Shown here: positions 18,438-27,865 of the stretch, one piece after another | How positions within the stretch are numbered: the stretch's first letter is position 1 | How the letters are laid out: every line of letters starts with the position of its first letter | NCBI GenBank assembly: GCA_938042245.1 | Contig: CALIRO010000094.1 | Coordinates: 1 to 64,000, forward strand | Direction of reading: 5' to 3' | DNA from: an uncultured Thermoguttaceae bacterium | Lineage (GTDB): Bacteria > Planctomycetota > Planctomycetia > Pirellulales > Thermoguttaceae | Length of the DNA stretch: 64,000 nucleotides | Notes under the pieces: model-generated | Told to the model about the DNA's origin: nothing | The model's database searches: none | Seen by the model: only the letters and a program-made list of their open reading frames with translations | Program-made: the position numbers and the translations under genes

Positions 18438-19187
18438 GTGTTTGTGGCTGCCACCAGTGCCTGTTTTGCTCACCTGCCATTAGAGACGGCTTTGGCTCGC
18501 CTGGCCGATCTGGAATACTCCTATGTGGAAATCATGATCCACGAATCCGAAGGCCATTTACGCCCTTCTCAAGTCCATGCGGATTTGGAAGAAGCCATCC
18601 GGATTTGTCGGAATACCCATCGGCTCACTCCAGTAGCCTACAGCGTGGATATCGAAGCGCCGGAGCCCCTTTACTATGAACAATTTGCTGCCTGTTGCCG
18701 ATTGGCCAAGGCTACCAAGGTCGTTACCATAACCATCCGGGCTTCGGAATTGGGCACGCCGTTTAATGCGGAAATCGAACGGCTCCGCAGGATGACAACC
18801 ATAGCGGCATTGGAAGGGGTGGTCTTAGGCTTGCATACCGAAGTCGGACGGATGACCGAAGAGCCTGCCACCGCCATGGTCCTATGCGATCAGGTCAAAG
18901 GCCTTAGCTTAACCTTAGATCCCAGTCACTATATTTACGGACCGCATCGGGGAGTAAACCTGGAACCGCTGATCCGCTACACCTGCCACGTCCGACTGCG
19001 AGATACCCGCAAAGATAAACTCCAAGTGCGGGTAGGCCAGGGCGAAGTGGAATACGGAAAATTGATTACCTTGCTCCAGAAATATAACTACAACCGGGCC
19101 CTGTGTGTGGATATTCGCCCCATGCCGGAGGTGGATCAAAACACAGAGCTGCGAAAAATGCGCCTCTTGTTAGAAAGCTTGCTGTAA
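18438..19187 (+). CDS. Sugar phosphate isomerase/epimerase-like TIM barrel
   Basis: A 249-aa protein resembling the xylose isomerase-like TIM barrel / AP endonuclease family 2 (COG1082). Features are VAATSACFAHLPLETALARLADLEYSYVEIMIHE at the first strand-helix, the metal-ligand type positions GVVLGLHTEV and LTLDPSHYIYGP, and CVDIRPMPE near the end. The substrate cannot be read from sequence. I start at GTG 18438, which follows AAGGAG at 10 nt; ATG 18399 and GTG 18384 are in frame but lack such a site and add residues not typical of the fold. Divergent from rpsB, no operon partner. Confidence 0.75.
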   Translation: MFVAATSACFAHLPLETALARLADLEYSYVEIMIHESEGHLRPSQVHADLEEAIRICRNTHRLTPVAYSVDIEAPEPLYYEQFAACCRLAKATKVVTITIRASELGTPFNAEIERLRRMTTIAALEGVVLGLHTEVGRMTEEPATAMVLCDQVKGLSLTLDPSHYIYGPHRGVNLEPLIRYTCHVRLRDTRKDKLQVRVGQGEVEYGKLITLLQKYNYNRALCVDIRPMPEVDQNTELRKMRLLLESLL

Positions 19188-19353
19188 AGCAACGATCTTC
19201 TTCCGAACGGGCCAGTTAAAGCTGATAATAACCCTTTTGAACGAAATATATATTTGACCCAAATCCGCCCGGAAGGAAAGATTTTCCACCGGCTCGGAGC
19301 CCCTGTTGGGATTAGCCGAACACTGGGCTTCTCGGTGTATTTTGGTACCTGTT

Positions 19354-20007
19354 TCAAGCGGCGCGTTCTCCCGGGGCGGAGCACTGGCCAGCGGAAAGAA
19401 CCTGGGGGTCCCGGCTCTGGGCTGCCGCCGCCAAATACGGATTAAATGCCGGATCGTTATACATCTTAAATTGCCGATAGAGCTTCAGCCGCTTTCGGCC
19501 AGCTAGGATATCCTCCCACAACTCAGTCAAGGCCCGTGCTAAATCCTCCCGTTGTTCATAAAGAATCGCCAGGCGTTTTTCCACCCGTTCTAGATGCTCC
19601 GGACCGACATCGGTTCGGCTCCGTTGCTCCTCCATGTGGTAGATGCGAAGCGCCAGGATCGAAAGCCGGTCGATGATACTTCCTGGGGTTTCCGAATTCT
19701 GGCGGGCATCCGGGGCAGGGCGAACCCCCCGGGCAGCCAATTCCCCAATGAGCCAGTCGTCCAGCTTCTCGATCAGGTCGTTGCGCATCTGATTCAGTTG
19801 ATCAATGCGGCGTTTGACGGCAGCAATTTCCGAGTCGCTCGCATCTGGCTGCCTGGCCTTGTCTTCCTCGTGCCAGAGCCGATAGTTCTGCTCATGCTCC
19901 TGGCAGACCAACCAGAGAAACCCTTCATAGGGGTTGCTGATGCCCTGTTGATGCCATTGGACTACCGTATCTCGGTGAATTTGGAGAATTTGGGTAACAT
20001 TAAGCAT
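19354..20007 (-). CDS. DUF4254 domain protein
   Basis: A 217-aa soluble, helix-rich protein. It matches the DUF4254 pattern as I know it: an N-terminal HxxxNYRLWHEEDKAR segment, repeated amphipathic helices with DLIEKLDDWL, then the signature NSETPGSIIDRLSILALRIYHMEE and EQREDLARAL. Members often lie near glycosyltransferase genes, but the biochemical role is not established. The last 20 residues are low complexity. The start is ATG 20007; the upstream site is weak. The next gene upstream on the same strand is an alpha/beta hydrolase, 113 bp away. Confidence 0.8.
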   Translation of the reverse strand: MLNVTQILQIHRDTVVQWHQQGISNPYEGFLWLVCQEHEQNYRLWHEEDKARQPDASDSEIAAVKRRIDQLNQMRNDLIEKLDDWLIGELAARGVRPAPDARQNSETPGSIIDRLSILALRIYHMEEQRSRTDVGPEHLERVEKRLAILYEQREDLARALTELWEDILAGRKRLKLYRQFKMYNDPAFNPYLAAAAQSRDPQVLSAGQCSAPGERAA

Positions 20008-20120
20008 TTTGGCAATCTTAACAAAATGAACAGATTAAATAATTTAGTTAAAATAAAGAGAATAGATAAAACACCTCCCCAACCCTCCCCTCCGAACATC
20101 ACCTCACCCAACCCCAAAAA

Positions 20121-21164
20121 TTACCCCAAAACCGGCCTTCGGAGCAATGCCACTATTTCATCCCGGATTCGCTGACACACCTGGGGCAAAGAAGGAATCC
20201 ACACATGGGCCTTGGGCCGGGTCTTCGGATCGGGAAAATCCTCCGGAGCGAGTCGAATATTTTCATCGGCCCCGTCCACATGCCGACCGACAATCGGCAA
20301 AATGCCCGCCAACGTGCGGCGGTCGAACCGCTGGTAATAATTGATCCACCGGGCCACATTCTCAGGCCGGTGAAAGCCCATAAATCCCATCCCTCGCAGC
20401 GGCTTCCGAACCGGATCGACCGTAATGGCCAAATCCACTCGGATGCCCCGCCGCTGAAGGGCCTTGGCTGTCTGATAGACGGCATCTCCTCCGTTGCTGA
20501 ACCCCAAAAGGGCTATGCAAAACCGCCTTTGTCGGCCATGCCCACTCAGGCCAACCCCCCCAGAAGGGTAGATCAACCCTGATCGCCCCTGACTCTCCTC
20601 AGCCAGGGTGAGACATGGGAGGCCTGGTTGTCCCTCCGTAAAGGTACCTTTAGCCACACTCATGGTGGGGTCAGCGGACCTGGAAGGATAAACCGAAGGC
20701 TGAACCGAAACACTCGAATACCACTGGCGGATGTCCTGCACTGCGCGTCGCCAGTGGTTTTGGGCGTAATAGTGCCAATAGACTACCCATTGGGGGGAGC
20801 AGGAAGTCAGGTTGGCCGGATCGGGCTTGGGCACCGATCGGTTAGCAGGAGCAGCGCCGGACAGGGGGGATTCAGAAGAACTGCTCCGATGGGGGTCGGG
20901 CAATGCCTCCGTGGAGGGGATTGGCAATCCAACTTTTTGGGGGATTTGATCCCAGGCAATGGCCCCGGCCTGCTGGATGGCCTCCCGCACTGCATCATAC
21001 CAAAAATTAAGCACTTGCGAATAGCTGCAAATGCCTCGTTCGAGGATTAGTTGGCCTTTGGGGTTTCGGCGGCGTCGGGGCGCAGTGGCCTGACCCTGCC
21101 GGGCCCAGAGCGGGAAACTCGCCCGCCCCTCAAACGCCACAATATGACACTGAAAACCTGCCAT
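20121..21164 (-). CDS. Alpha/beta hydrolase-like protein
   Basis: About 347 aa. Residues near 222-232 read FCIALLGFSNGGDAVYQTAKAL, whose G-F-S-N-G-G nucleophile elbow marks an alpha/beta hydrolase (lipase or esterase type). A later DLAITVDPV strand carries a candidate catalytic Asp, and GRHVDGADENI may supply the His. The first half, before the elbow, is poorly conserved and Pro/Ser-rich. ATG 21164 follows AAGGAAG; the frame is open further up to 21380, but that part runs through a 34-bp tandem repeat. No signal peptide is seen. Substrate unknown. Confidence 0.65.
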   Translation of the reverse strand: MAGFQCHIVAFEGRASFPLWARQGQATAPRRRRNPKGQLILERGICSYSQVLNFWYDAVREAIQQAGAIAWDQIPQKVGLPIPSTEALPDPHRSSSSESPLSGAAPANRSVPKPDPANLTSCSPQWVVYWHYYAQNHWRRAVQDIRQWYSSVSVQPSVYPSRSADPTMSVAKGTFTEGQPGLPCLTLAEESQGRSGLIYPSGGVGLSGHGRQRRFCIALLGFSNGGDAVYQTAKALQRRGIRVDLAITVDPVRKPLRGMGFMGFHRPENVARWINYYQRFDRRTLAGILPIVGRHVDGADENIRLAPEDFPDPKTRPKAHVWIPSLPQVCQRIRDEIVALLRRPVLG

Positions 21165-21684
21165 TGGCTGCTTCCTTTTCCACGTGTCCCGCTCTGGTAA
21201 GAATCGCCGGAACCTGGAGCATTCTACTAGAGAGGGGGCGATATCCTTTGGACCCTGCGCAGGCATCCGAAAAGAAAACATCAAGCTTTTGGATCTTTTT
21301 ACTATAACCAAACCTAATGCTTCCAGAAACCCGTTACTATAACCAAACCTATGCTTCCGGAAACCCGTTACTATAACCAAACCTATGCTTCCGGAAACCC
21401 GACGGCAGCCCCTCCGGGGCTGCCCAAATCGGGGAGAAAATGTTTGGTGAGAAGACTTTCCTTCCCGTTACTTTCCGAAGCCTCGCATCGTAGAATCAAG
21501 AGAAACGTGAAAAAAAGTTGAGATTTTTTCCCGGCTTCGTCTTTTAATAATAGAGGAAGTAAGTCAGGGGCCATTGGGGGGTTCGGCAGATGGGCATCTT
21601 CCCCGGCGGAGGGGGAGGCCAACCCTTCAAAGGTACTAGAGCCTGACAAACTAGCGGGTCCTTTTTCAAAAGGAGGGTCGAACC
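21165..21684. other. Divergent intergenic region with 34-bp tandem repeat
   Basis: It separates the hydrolase gene (-) and the coiled-coil gene (+). It holds the three-unit tandem repeat at 21299-21401. The strong AGGAGGG site at 21671-21677 serves the plus-strand gene. Nothing else recognised. Confidence 0.5.
21299..21401. repeat. Three tandem 34-35 bp units
   Basis: Units are 21299-21333 (35 bp, one extra base), 21334-21367 and 21368-21401. The last two are identical; the first differs at two positions. Each unit contains the palindrome ttccggaa (ttccagaa in the first) and, on the minus strand, ggttatagt, which resembles a -10 box. They lie 135-237 nt upstream of the hydrolase start, so a repeated promoter or operator is possible. 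Confidence 0.85.
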
Positions 21685-22530
21685 ATGTTCCAACGTCCTA
21701 TGTCCTGGTGGATCGGTGGCGGGATTCTGGCGGTGGTGGTCATCGGTGGCGGGATTCTGGCGGTGGTGGGCAGCAGTCTAGGACTAGCCACGTCTTGGAG
21801 CTACATCAAGACCGCCTGGCTTGGCATAGGGGAGTCCATCCGGGATGCGACCCCGATTGCCTTTGATTTGCAGCGGCTCAATGTGGCTATCAAAGACCTA
21901 GAACCGGAGATTCGCCAAAACATGAAGGTCGTCGCACAACTCGAGGTGGAGATCGAGTATCAGGAAAAAGAGCTGGCCAAGCTTAAGGAGGAGCAGCAGA
22001 AGGCTTTGGCCGAGATGCGAAAACTTCGGGAGGCCCTTGGAGAAGGGAAGTCGGAGTTTCAGTTTGCCGGCCGCCAATACACCAAGCCGGAAGTTGAACA
22101 AGACCTGAAGCGGCGCATGGATGTGTATCAGGAGCGGGAGACGGAGCTAAAGGCCAAGGAACAGCTTCTGCAAAATCGGCGGCAGACCTTGGACGCTGCC
22201 CGTAAAAAGGCTGCCGAGTACCGGCGTCAGTATGACCAATTGGTTACGAAGGCCCAAGCCCTGCAGGCAGAGCTCAAACTGCTGGAAACGGCCCAGGCGA
22301 CTAGCACCGCCCGGCTGGATGAGTCCAAGCTGGGAGAAGCCAAGCGATTGGCCGAGGAGATCGAAAAACGGCTTCGGGTCAATCAACGGATCTTAGACGA
22401 ACAGCGCAAGCCCCTGGAAGGGGCCATCCCGGTGGATGTGGACGAGCGGCCGGTTACCGAGCGGTTTGACGAGCTATTTGGCCCCAAAGCGAAAGGCCAA
22501 CCGGCTTCCGAGTCCAACAAGCAGACCTAA
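21685..22530 (+). CDS. Membrane-anchored coiled-coil protein
   Basis: A 281-aa protein of unknown function. One N-terminal transmembrane segment (about 8-38) is followed by a short linker and a long alpha-helical coiled coil (about 62-245) rich in Glu, Lys, Gln and Arg with heptad-like Leu spacing. A conserved-looking insert GKSEFQFAGRQYTKPEVEQDLKRR sits at about 120-145. The tail is Pro/Lys-rich. The transmembrane region is encoded by a 30-bp exact-type duplication (21712-21771), giving IGGGILAVVV twice. ATG 21685 follows AGGAGGG. Proteins of this layout recur in planctomycetes by my recollection, role unknown. Confidence 0.75.
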   Translation: MFQRPMSWWIGGGILAVVVIGGGILAVVGSSLGLATSWSYIKTAWLGIGESIRDATPIAFDLQRLNVAIKDLEPEIRQNMKVVAQLEVEIEYQEKELAKLKEEQQKALAEMRKLREALGEGKSEFQFAGRQYTKPEVEQDLKRRMDVYQERETELKAKEQLLQNRRQTLDAARKKAAEYRRQYDQLVTKAQALQAELKLLETAQATSTARLDESKLGEAKRLAEEIEKRLRVNQRILDEQRKPLEGAIPVDVDERPVTERFDELFGPKAKGQPASESNKQT

Positions 22531-23041
22531 CCCCTGGGCAGGGACCTGCTAGGGCCGATTTGGGGAAGCAGGGCCGGCGCCAACCTCCTTCCCCTCCGGC
22601 AGGTTTGGGGATCGGCTTGCAGGGGGGAGGCCACTGGGTGGACCAGCCGCCCCTCCCGGCCCAGTTGGCTTGGTATTGGCCAAGCTCCGGAAGGGATTCC
22701 CGCATCAGCCCAAGCCCTTCGGTTCATTCCCTCTCCAGCCGGTATCCCAGCCGACATCGAATCGCCTGAATCAACCTCTGGGTGGGAGGTTCGGAACGGA
22801 TCGGATAGTATGGTGGGCGGATTGGGTAGTTTGGGAACGGGGCGAATAGGAGTCGGACCCAATCGGTAGGGCTGTCGGTCGGAGCAGTGCTGGGCCAATC
22901 GGTGGGCAAACCGTAGGTTATGACTGTTTGGCCTGGAGCTTTTCAAGGGGTCCTCCTTTTTGGCCGGAAACTTCGTAAACGCCCGGGTGGCTAGAGTGTC
23001 CGAGAGCTTTGGGGCTCTTTTCCGATGCGAAGGAGCTTGCC
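22531..23041. other. Gene-free GC-rich stretch
   Basis: The minus strand is open over much of this region and beyond. The translation is compositionally biased and overlaps the next plus-strand gene, so I do not call a gene. The AAGGAG at 23030-23035 is the ribosome binding site of the next gene. Confidence 0.4.
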
Positions 23042-24157
23042 ATGCAAAGGCCTTGCCTGAGAGAACATCTAGGAACGGTTCCCCCCGATGGAGAGCAAAA
23101 GCAACAGGGATGGAACTTTCCTCCTGGGGAGGATCGGTCGGCGGGGAGCAATGGGGTTTCAGAGGCTGCTTGGTTGGGCGGGGCTGGGTCCGCAGGGGCT
23201 GATTTTTCGCAGCCGGTGAGTTTAATGGTTCGGTTCGGAAGCTGGCTGCGCCGCCTGGGAACGCCGAGGAAGACAAAGCGGGGGAGCTTGCTGGCGTCCT
23301 TAGAAAGCTTGCCGTCTGAGCGGCGTGGCTCCCCAAGCCCGGCAATGCCGCAACGAGCCTTCCGTCCAGCAGCGGTCATCCGATGGATGCCCATAGGAAC
23401 CGTCATAGCGACGGGGGTGGCAATGGCGGCGGTGGTGGTTGGGGCTTTTGGGGGGCTTTGGCCCAGCCCATGCGCAGCAGCCGGTCCAGCCACTGAACCC
23501 TCTGGTTTCTTCCAACCCGGTTTTGCCCAAAGTGTTTTGCAGCAGACTTTCTGGCTGCGTTCGCCCCTAGAGGTGGCCAAAGAAGACAACCACCTCCAAA
23601 AAGCCGAAAGGGCAATGCAGACCATTGGGGCTGGGCCGGGCAGTCGGAGCATCCGCGTCTGCAGCGATTTGGAGGTGGATCCTTGGGATCGGCAGGCCGC
23701 TTGTCAGGCGGCGGAACAAAACGCTCAACACCAGCTTTATGAAGAGCTTAGCCGATGGGCAGAGCAATTGACGGGCCAGAAGCTGTCGGCTCGCCGGTTG
23801 GTGGCCGAACATGCGTGGCTGTTGGCCCAGCCCGGAGTTCAGCAGACCCAACAGATGCAGGTGAAGGAGAAACCCGATAGCTGGGTGGCCCAGCAGGAGA
23901 TCACCATTTCCGTGCCCGCGCCGGTGCTGGCTCGGTGGGTGGAGCGGCTGCATGCGCAAAAACACCAGCGCACCGTTTGGATTAGCGGGGCGGCGGCAGG
24001 GACCCTGCTGGGTTGGCTGATGGGGCTATGGCTGATGGTCCGATGGGATCGGGCCACCGGCGGCTATTACCGGGCCGGCGTGGTCCTGGGCTCGTTGCTG
24101 GTGCTAGGAACTCTGACCGGACTGGGTTGGTGGCTCTTATGGGTCAACCTGTATTAA
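23042..24157 (+). CDS. Membrane protein of unknown function
   Basis: Not recognised. About 371 aa from ATG 23042, which follows AAGGAG at 6 nt. The first 100 residues are low complexity. A hydrophobic segment (about 108-135) looks like a signal anchor. Residues 160-310 form a globular region, probably periplasmic, with Gln/Ala-rich helices (ACQAAEQNAQHQLYEELSRWAEQLTG). Two closely spaced transmembrane helices (about 320-345 and 350-371) end the protein. The two-helix hairpin at the very C-terminus is the most distinctive feature. The following FHA/TPR-like gene is 246 bp away on the same strand. Confidence 0.6.
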   Translation: MQRPCLREHLGTVPPDGEQKQQGWNFPPGEDRSAGSNGVSEAAWLGGAGSAGADFSQPVSLMVRFGSWLRRLGTPRKTKRGSLLASLESLPSERRGSPSPAMPQRAFRPAAVIRWMPIGTVIATGVAMAAVVVGAFGGLWPSPCAAAGPATEPSGFFQPGFAQSVLQQTFWLRSPLEVAKEDNHLQKAERAMQTIGAGPGSRSIRVCSDLEVDPWDRQAACQAAEQNAQHQLYEELSRWAEQLTGQKLSARRLVAEHAWLLAQPGVQQTQQMQVKEKPDSWVAQQEITISVPAPVLARWVERLHAQKHQRTVWISGAAAGTLLGWLMGLWLMVRWDRATGGYYRAGVVLGSLLVLGTLTGLGWWLLWVNLY

Positions 24158-24403
24158 AATAGCAGATAGTTTATCGGCAAGGCTACAGTTCCTTGGGGGT
24201 TGAGGCTGGGATGGGGGCTTGGCGCCCCAGGAATTGCCGGGCGGTAAATGGCTCCCATGGGTCTGATCCTGGGGAGTTCCAAAAAGAACCTCGGAGGCAT
24301 CCCTGGCAGGCTCTGTTTTCGCCAGCAGGCGCTTAGGCAGCCCCTTATACCGATACAGATAAAGCAACCTTTCCCACGATGTACGCAGGAAGGAGACAGG
24401 CCC

Positions 24404-25804
24404 ATGGCCATCTTCGCTTGGGACCCTCCCGAATGTATTGAAGCCAGGGATTGCCTGGCTCGGGGCCTGTTGGCCGAAGCAGCACGGGTCCTGCTGGCGG
24501 CCAAGGATCGCGATCATCGCAAGGTCCGGGAGCTTTTGAAGGAAGTGGGCACCAAACTGATTGAGCAAGCCAAAAAGTTCTACGAATCTTGCTATCAGTT
24601 GGAAGTGGCCGACCAACTTCTTGATCTGGCCAGCCAATGCATCCAACTGGACGGCGAAGCCCTGGTACTGCAACATCAAATCAAACAGCAGTTGTATCGA
24701 CGGCAACAGGAAAAGGCTTGGCGGGAGGATAGGCTTCGGCAAGCCCGCCAACTGAAGCAGAATGGTAATTTGAACACTGCGCTGGATATTTTGAACGAAC
24801 TGAAGGAGGATCCGGAGGTTAGCCGGGTCCGGGCCGAAATCCAGGGCACCCTCCAAACGTATCGTCGGCATCTGGAAGGTATCGAACAGTCCCTTGCGGG
24901 CAACCAGCCCCATGCTGCCCATCGGCACTGGCAGGAGGCCAAAAAAATCTGCCCCACCGCTCCGGAACTGGCCGAGTGGGCGGAAAAAATCGCCCAACAG
25001 ATGGCGGCTGCCTCTGGCGGCCCGGTCCAACAGGTTGGTTCGGTGGTGTTGGACGTCGCTGGGCCGGCGCCTGCCGGTCCCTGTCGGCCCCTTAGCTCCC
25101 GAAACCAATCGTTTCTCTTAGGAGAGATGGCGTTGGTCCTCAGCAGGGGGCAGATTGGCATCGGTAGCCTCCGGGTGCCGGACGTGCATCTACCCCTGTT
25201 AGGCCGGGTACATCAGCGACACGCCTTCCTTTTGCGAGACGCCCAAGGCTGGCAAATCATGCCGCTAGCCGACAAACAGGGCACTGTCTGCCCGGTTTGG
25301 GTGAATGGCGTGCTGATCTTGGCGCCGCAGCGGATTAGGCATGGAGATAAAATTGTCCTAGGCGGGCGCAGCCCAGGAGGCAGTAGTTGCTGGCAATTCA
25401 GCGTGCCGGTACCCGGATCGCTGACGGCAGTGTTAGAATCTGGCCCAGGCAATACTAGTCCCATCTGTATTGCGGGGCATCGGATGTCCAAAGCGGTGCT
25501 GCTGGACGACATGCTGCTAGTCAGCTCTCGGACGCCCGCCCATTTAGTGCTGCCGGATTTGCCTTGTCAACATCTGCTGTTCCGGTGGCAGTCAGAGGGT
25601 CTTTGCTGGCAAGTCGAAGGGGGCCGATGCCGACTGGAAATCCCTGGCCAAACCATTGACCAGCCTGACAGCCGACTGTATCTGCCCGGTCGGCTGGTGA
25701 TTGAAACGGCCTTTGACGAAGCCGAACTTCTCGGCCGAGCCGCCGCCGGCGCCATCCCAGCAACCCGAATGACCCTGGAATTAAAAGAAGTCTTCGTAGG
25801 GTAA
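24404..25804 (+). CDS. TPR-like and FHA-like protein
   Basis: A 466-aa soluble protein. Residues about 1-205 are helical with tetratricopeptide-like pairs (ARDCLARGLLAEAARVLLAAKD, ARQLKQNGNLNTALDILNELKED). After a short linker, residues about 230-335 carry an FHA-like beta sandwich (RGQIGIGSLRVPDVHLPLLGRVHQRHAFLLRDAQGW, then VWVNGV and RIRHGDKIVLGG), and a second, weaker copy may follow to 440. FHA modules bind phosphothreonine, but key residues are not certain here. ATG 24404 follows AGGAAGGAG. The stop codon (25802-25804) lies inside the left inverted end of family B copy k, so the last codons may have been set by that insertion. Confidence 0.7.
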   Translation: MAIFAWDPPECIEARDCLARGLLAEAARVLLAAKDRDHRKVRELLKEVGTKLIEQAKKFYESCYQLEVADQLLDLASQCIQLDGEALVLQHQIKQQLYRRQQEKAWREDRLRQARQLKQNGNLNTALDILNELKEDPEVSRVRAEIQGTLQTYRRHLEGIEQSLAGNQPHAAHRHWQEAKKICPTAPELAEWAEKIAQQMAAASGGPVQQVGSVVLDVAGPAPAGPCRPLSSRNQSFLLGEMALVLSRGQIGIGSLRVPDVHLPLLGRVHQRHAFLLRDAQGWQIMPLADKQGTVCPVWVNGVLILAPQRIRHGDKIVLGGRSPGGSSCWQFSVPVPGSLTAVLESGPGNTSPICIAGHRMSKAVLLDDMLLVSSRTPAHLVLPDLPCQHLLFRWQSEGLCWQVEGGRCRLEIPGQTIDQPDSRLYLPGRLVIETAFDEAELLGRAAAGAIPATRMTLELKEVFVG

Positions 25805-25959
25805 CAATTCAGCCGAATGGCGATCTTTCTTGCTTTCCCAGCGAAAGCGTACAAATCGGGAAAGACGGCTTACCTATCTGGACCATCGCTTGCGCGGCAG
25901 TGCCAGGCGGTTTCTCACGCCAAACAGAGCCAACTCCCTCTAGCCGGCCGAAATGGTAC
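25801..25959. repeat. Family B inverted-end element, copy k, overlapping a stop codon
   Basis: The left end gtaacaattcagccgaatgg is inverted against the right end ccggccgaaatggtac. The TAA stop of the FHA/TPR-like gene is formed by the element's own gTAAc. About 159 bp, the standard length of the family. Confidence 0.8.
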
Positions 25960-26002
25960 GGATTTTGCAAGGAGGCTGATTCTATTTCGGGAGAGCTTCT
26001 TC

Positions 26003-27865
26003 CTAACTTGCCGGGCAGACTGACTTCACAAACGCCTCCCACAGGTCTTGGCGAACATATACCCGAAGAAAAACCTCCGGACGCAGCCGGAAGAGCATTT
26101 GCTGGTTATAAGCGGCGGTTAGGAACGGTTCCATCTGATCGGCTAGCTCCGCTTGCAGAATCAGCACCTGCGGCGGCGGCACCCGATCGAGCATCTCGGC
26201 CCAGGCTTCCACCCGGTCCCAGTACCCCACCCGCTCCTGGTCAAAGCGACGCAAATACCAGGGCAACGGCCAATAATTATCCGGGATGATGACATGGACG
26301 GTCATTCGATGGCCTTCAGGTGCGAGGCCGGCCAACTGTTCCAGCCGCTCGGCCAGCCGAAGAATATGCGGAGCCGTATGGGCGTACACCCAGGGGTTCC
26401 GCTCCCCGTCGGCAACAAGACGCCCGTTAAAGTTCAACTGCCAGCTCTGCCAGGCCAGATGCCCCAAGCCCAACCCCAACACCACGCCGGCCGCCGCCAC
26501 ACCGACCCAAGCAAGTAGTCGATTTGCTAGCCCGGCCAGTCGGCTTATCGACCAACCTCCGCCTACCCCAGCCAACAAAATCCACCCATGCCAAAACGAC
26601 AAGGCACACCAAGGCGTTTTATACGGAATGGCCGAATACAAAACCGTCAAACTCACCGTATAAAACGCCAAAAAACGCACGAAACCTATATCGGCCGATT
26701 CTGTTCGTGCCATTGCCCCGAAAACGGCACTCCCGCACCCTGTTGCTGTGTCTGCGTTGGCTGTGGGAACCCCCTCCGGCAAGAATTTCCGGAGAGTCGG
26801 ATCGTTGGATTGGTCTTTGGTCCCAGGGGCCGATTTCACTTCAGGAGCCGCCAGAGGATGGGGGCGCTTTCGAGGCCAAAAGGCCCCTAGCATCCCCACC
26901 GCCGCCAAAAGCAGAATCAACCCTTCGGTCCAGAAGGCGCCCTTGGCCCGATAGGCCAATAGACGCTCCAGATAAAAAAGCGGTCCATGTCGATGGACTT
27001 TTGTTTCCATGCCCCGCTGCAGATAGATCCGATAGGCGCCCAGGGCATCCCAGAGCCCTTCCGGTTGGGCGCCCATACCGGTGTACAGCGCCCAAACCAC
27101 ACCGGAGGCCGCCAAAAGGCTCAGCCCGCCCAGCAGCCCCCATTTGGGCCAGGCAAAGCGGACCATGGTGCTCTGTTGGCCGGGTTTGAAGGGAATAAAG
27201 GCGACCCTTGGCTTGGTGTGGCCTAACCAACTAGCCCACAGGAGTGCTAGCAACCCAGCAGCTACCATGGCGGCCAGTGCCAGGACCCAGGTCTCTTTGG
27301 TGGCGGCCATCAGGCCCAAACACCCGCCGCCGATGGCCGCCCAACCGGCTGCACCGGCCAGAGTGTTCGACTGCCGCCCTCGGGCCACTGAGCCTAAAAG
27401 CCCCAAGGTAAATAGAACCAGCAGGATCTCCTGGATGTAATATCGGCTGTAAAAGACCATAACCGGCGAAAGGGCAGTCAGAGCGGCGGCTGCCAGCACC
27501 GGCCCGCTCCCCAGGGCCTTCCGGAGCAAACCCACTGCCAGCACCAACCCCACCCCTGCCAGCGCCGTCACTAGCCGATAGTGGGTCTCTGTCGTCTGCG
27601 CAAAATCACCTGCCCCGGCCAGCCAAAGCACCGGTAGCGTCAGATAGTAAAGCGTCGGCCCGTGGTGTTCAGCCGGATCATACCGATACTGCCCCGTCTG
27701 CCATAGAAGGCCCGTCTTCCAGGCCTGATTGGCTTCATCCGGATGCATAGGCCGGGCATCCAGCCTCGGCAATCGAAACGCCAAGCCAAGCGCCAAGACG
27801 CCCACCCAGCCCACTGCATACGCCACAGGCCTCAGCCGAAACAAACACCAATTCGTGGACAACAC
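26003..27865 (-). CDS. TIGR03663/Agl23-type GT-C membrane glycosyltransferase
   Basis: A 620-aa polytopic membrane protein with ten or more hydrophobic segments. The first luminal loop carries the GT-C acidic motif in RPMHPDEANQAWK (Asp43-Glu44) followed by YDPAEHHGPTLYYLTLP, characteristic of the TIGR03663 (flippase-associated Agl23) branch related to PMT/ArnT enzymes. Such proteins transfer sugars from lipid-linked donors on the outer face of the membrane. The long soluble C-terminal part contains NPWVYAHTAPHILRLAERL. GTG 27865 is preceded by AAGGTAAG. A DPM1-like GT2, which could make a lipid-linked sugar donor, lies 1.2 kb away on the other strand. Confidence 0.85.
   Translation of the reverse strand: MLSTNWCLFRLRPVAYAVGWVGVLALGLAFRLPRLDARPMHPDEANQAWKTGLLWQTGQYRYDPAEHHGPTLYYLTLPVLWLAGAGDFAQTTETHYRLVTALAGVGLVLAVGLLRKALGSGPVLAAAALTALSPVMVFYSRYYIQEILLVLFTLGLLGSVARGRQSNTLAGAAGWAAIGGGCLGLMAATKETWVLALAAMVAAGLLALLWASWLGHTKPRVAFIPFKPGQQSTMVRFAWPKWGLLGGLSLLAASGVVWALYTGMGAQPEGLWDALGAYRIYLQRGMETKVHRHGPLFYLERLLAYRAKGAFWTEGLILLLAAVGMLGAFWPRKRPHPLAAPEVKSAPGTKDQSNDPTLRKFLPEGVPTANADTATGCGSAVFGAMARTESADIGFVRFLAFYTVSLTVLYSAIPYKTPWCALSFWHGWILLAGVGGGWSISRLAGLANRLLAWVGVAAAGVVLGLGLGHLAWQSWQLNFNGRLVADGERNPWVYAHTAPHILRLAERLEQLAGLAPEGHRMTVHVIIPDNYWPLPWYLRRFDQERVGYWDRVEAWAEMLDRVPPPQVLILQAELADQMEPFLTAAYNQQMLFRLRPEVFLRVYVRQDLWEAFVKSVCPAS

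Noticed and set aside
22527-23345. Long minus-strand open frame (272 aa)
   Set aside because: Biased Pro/Ser/Ala composition, no family motif, overlaps the plus-strand gene whose start has a good ribosome binding site and whose product has clear membrane segments.
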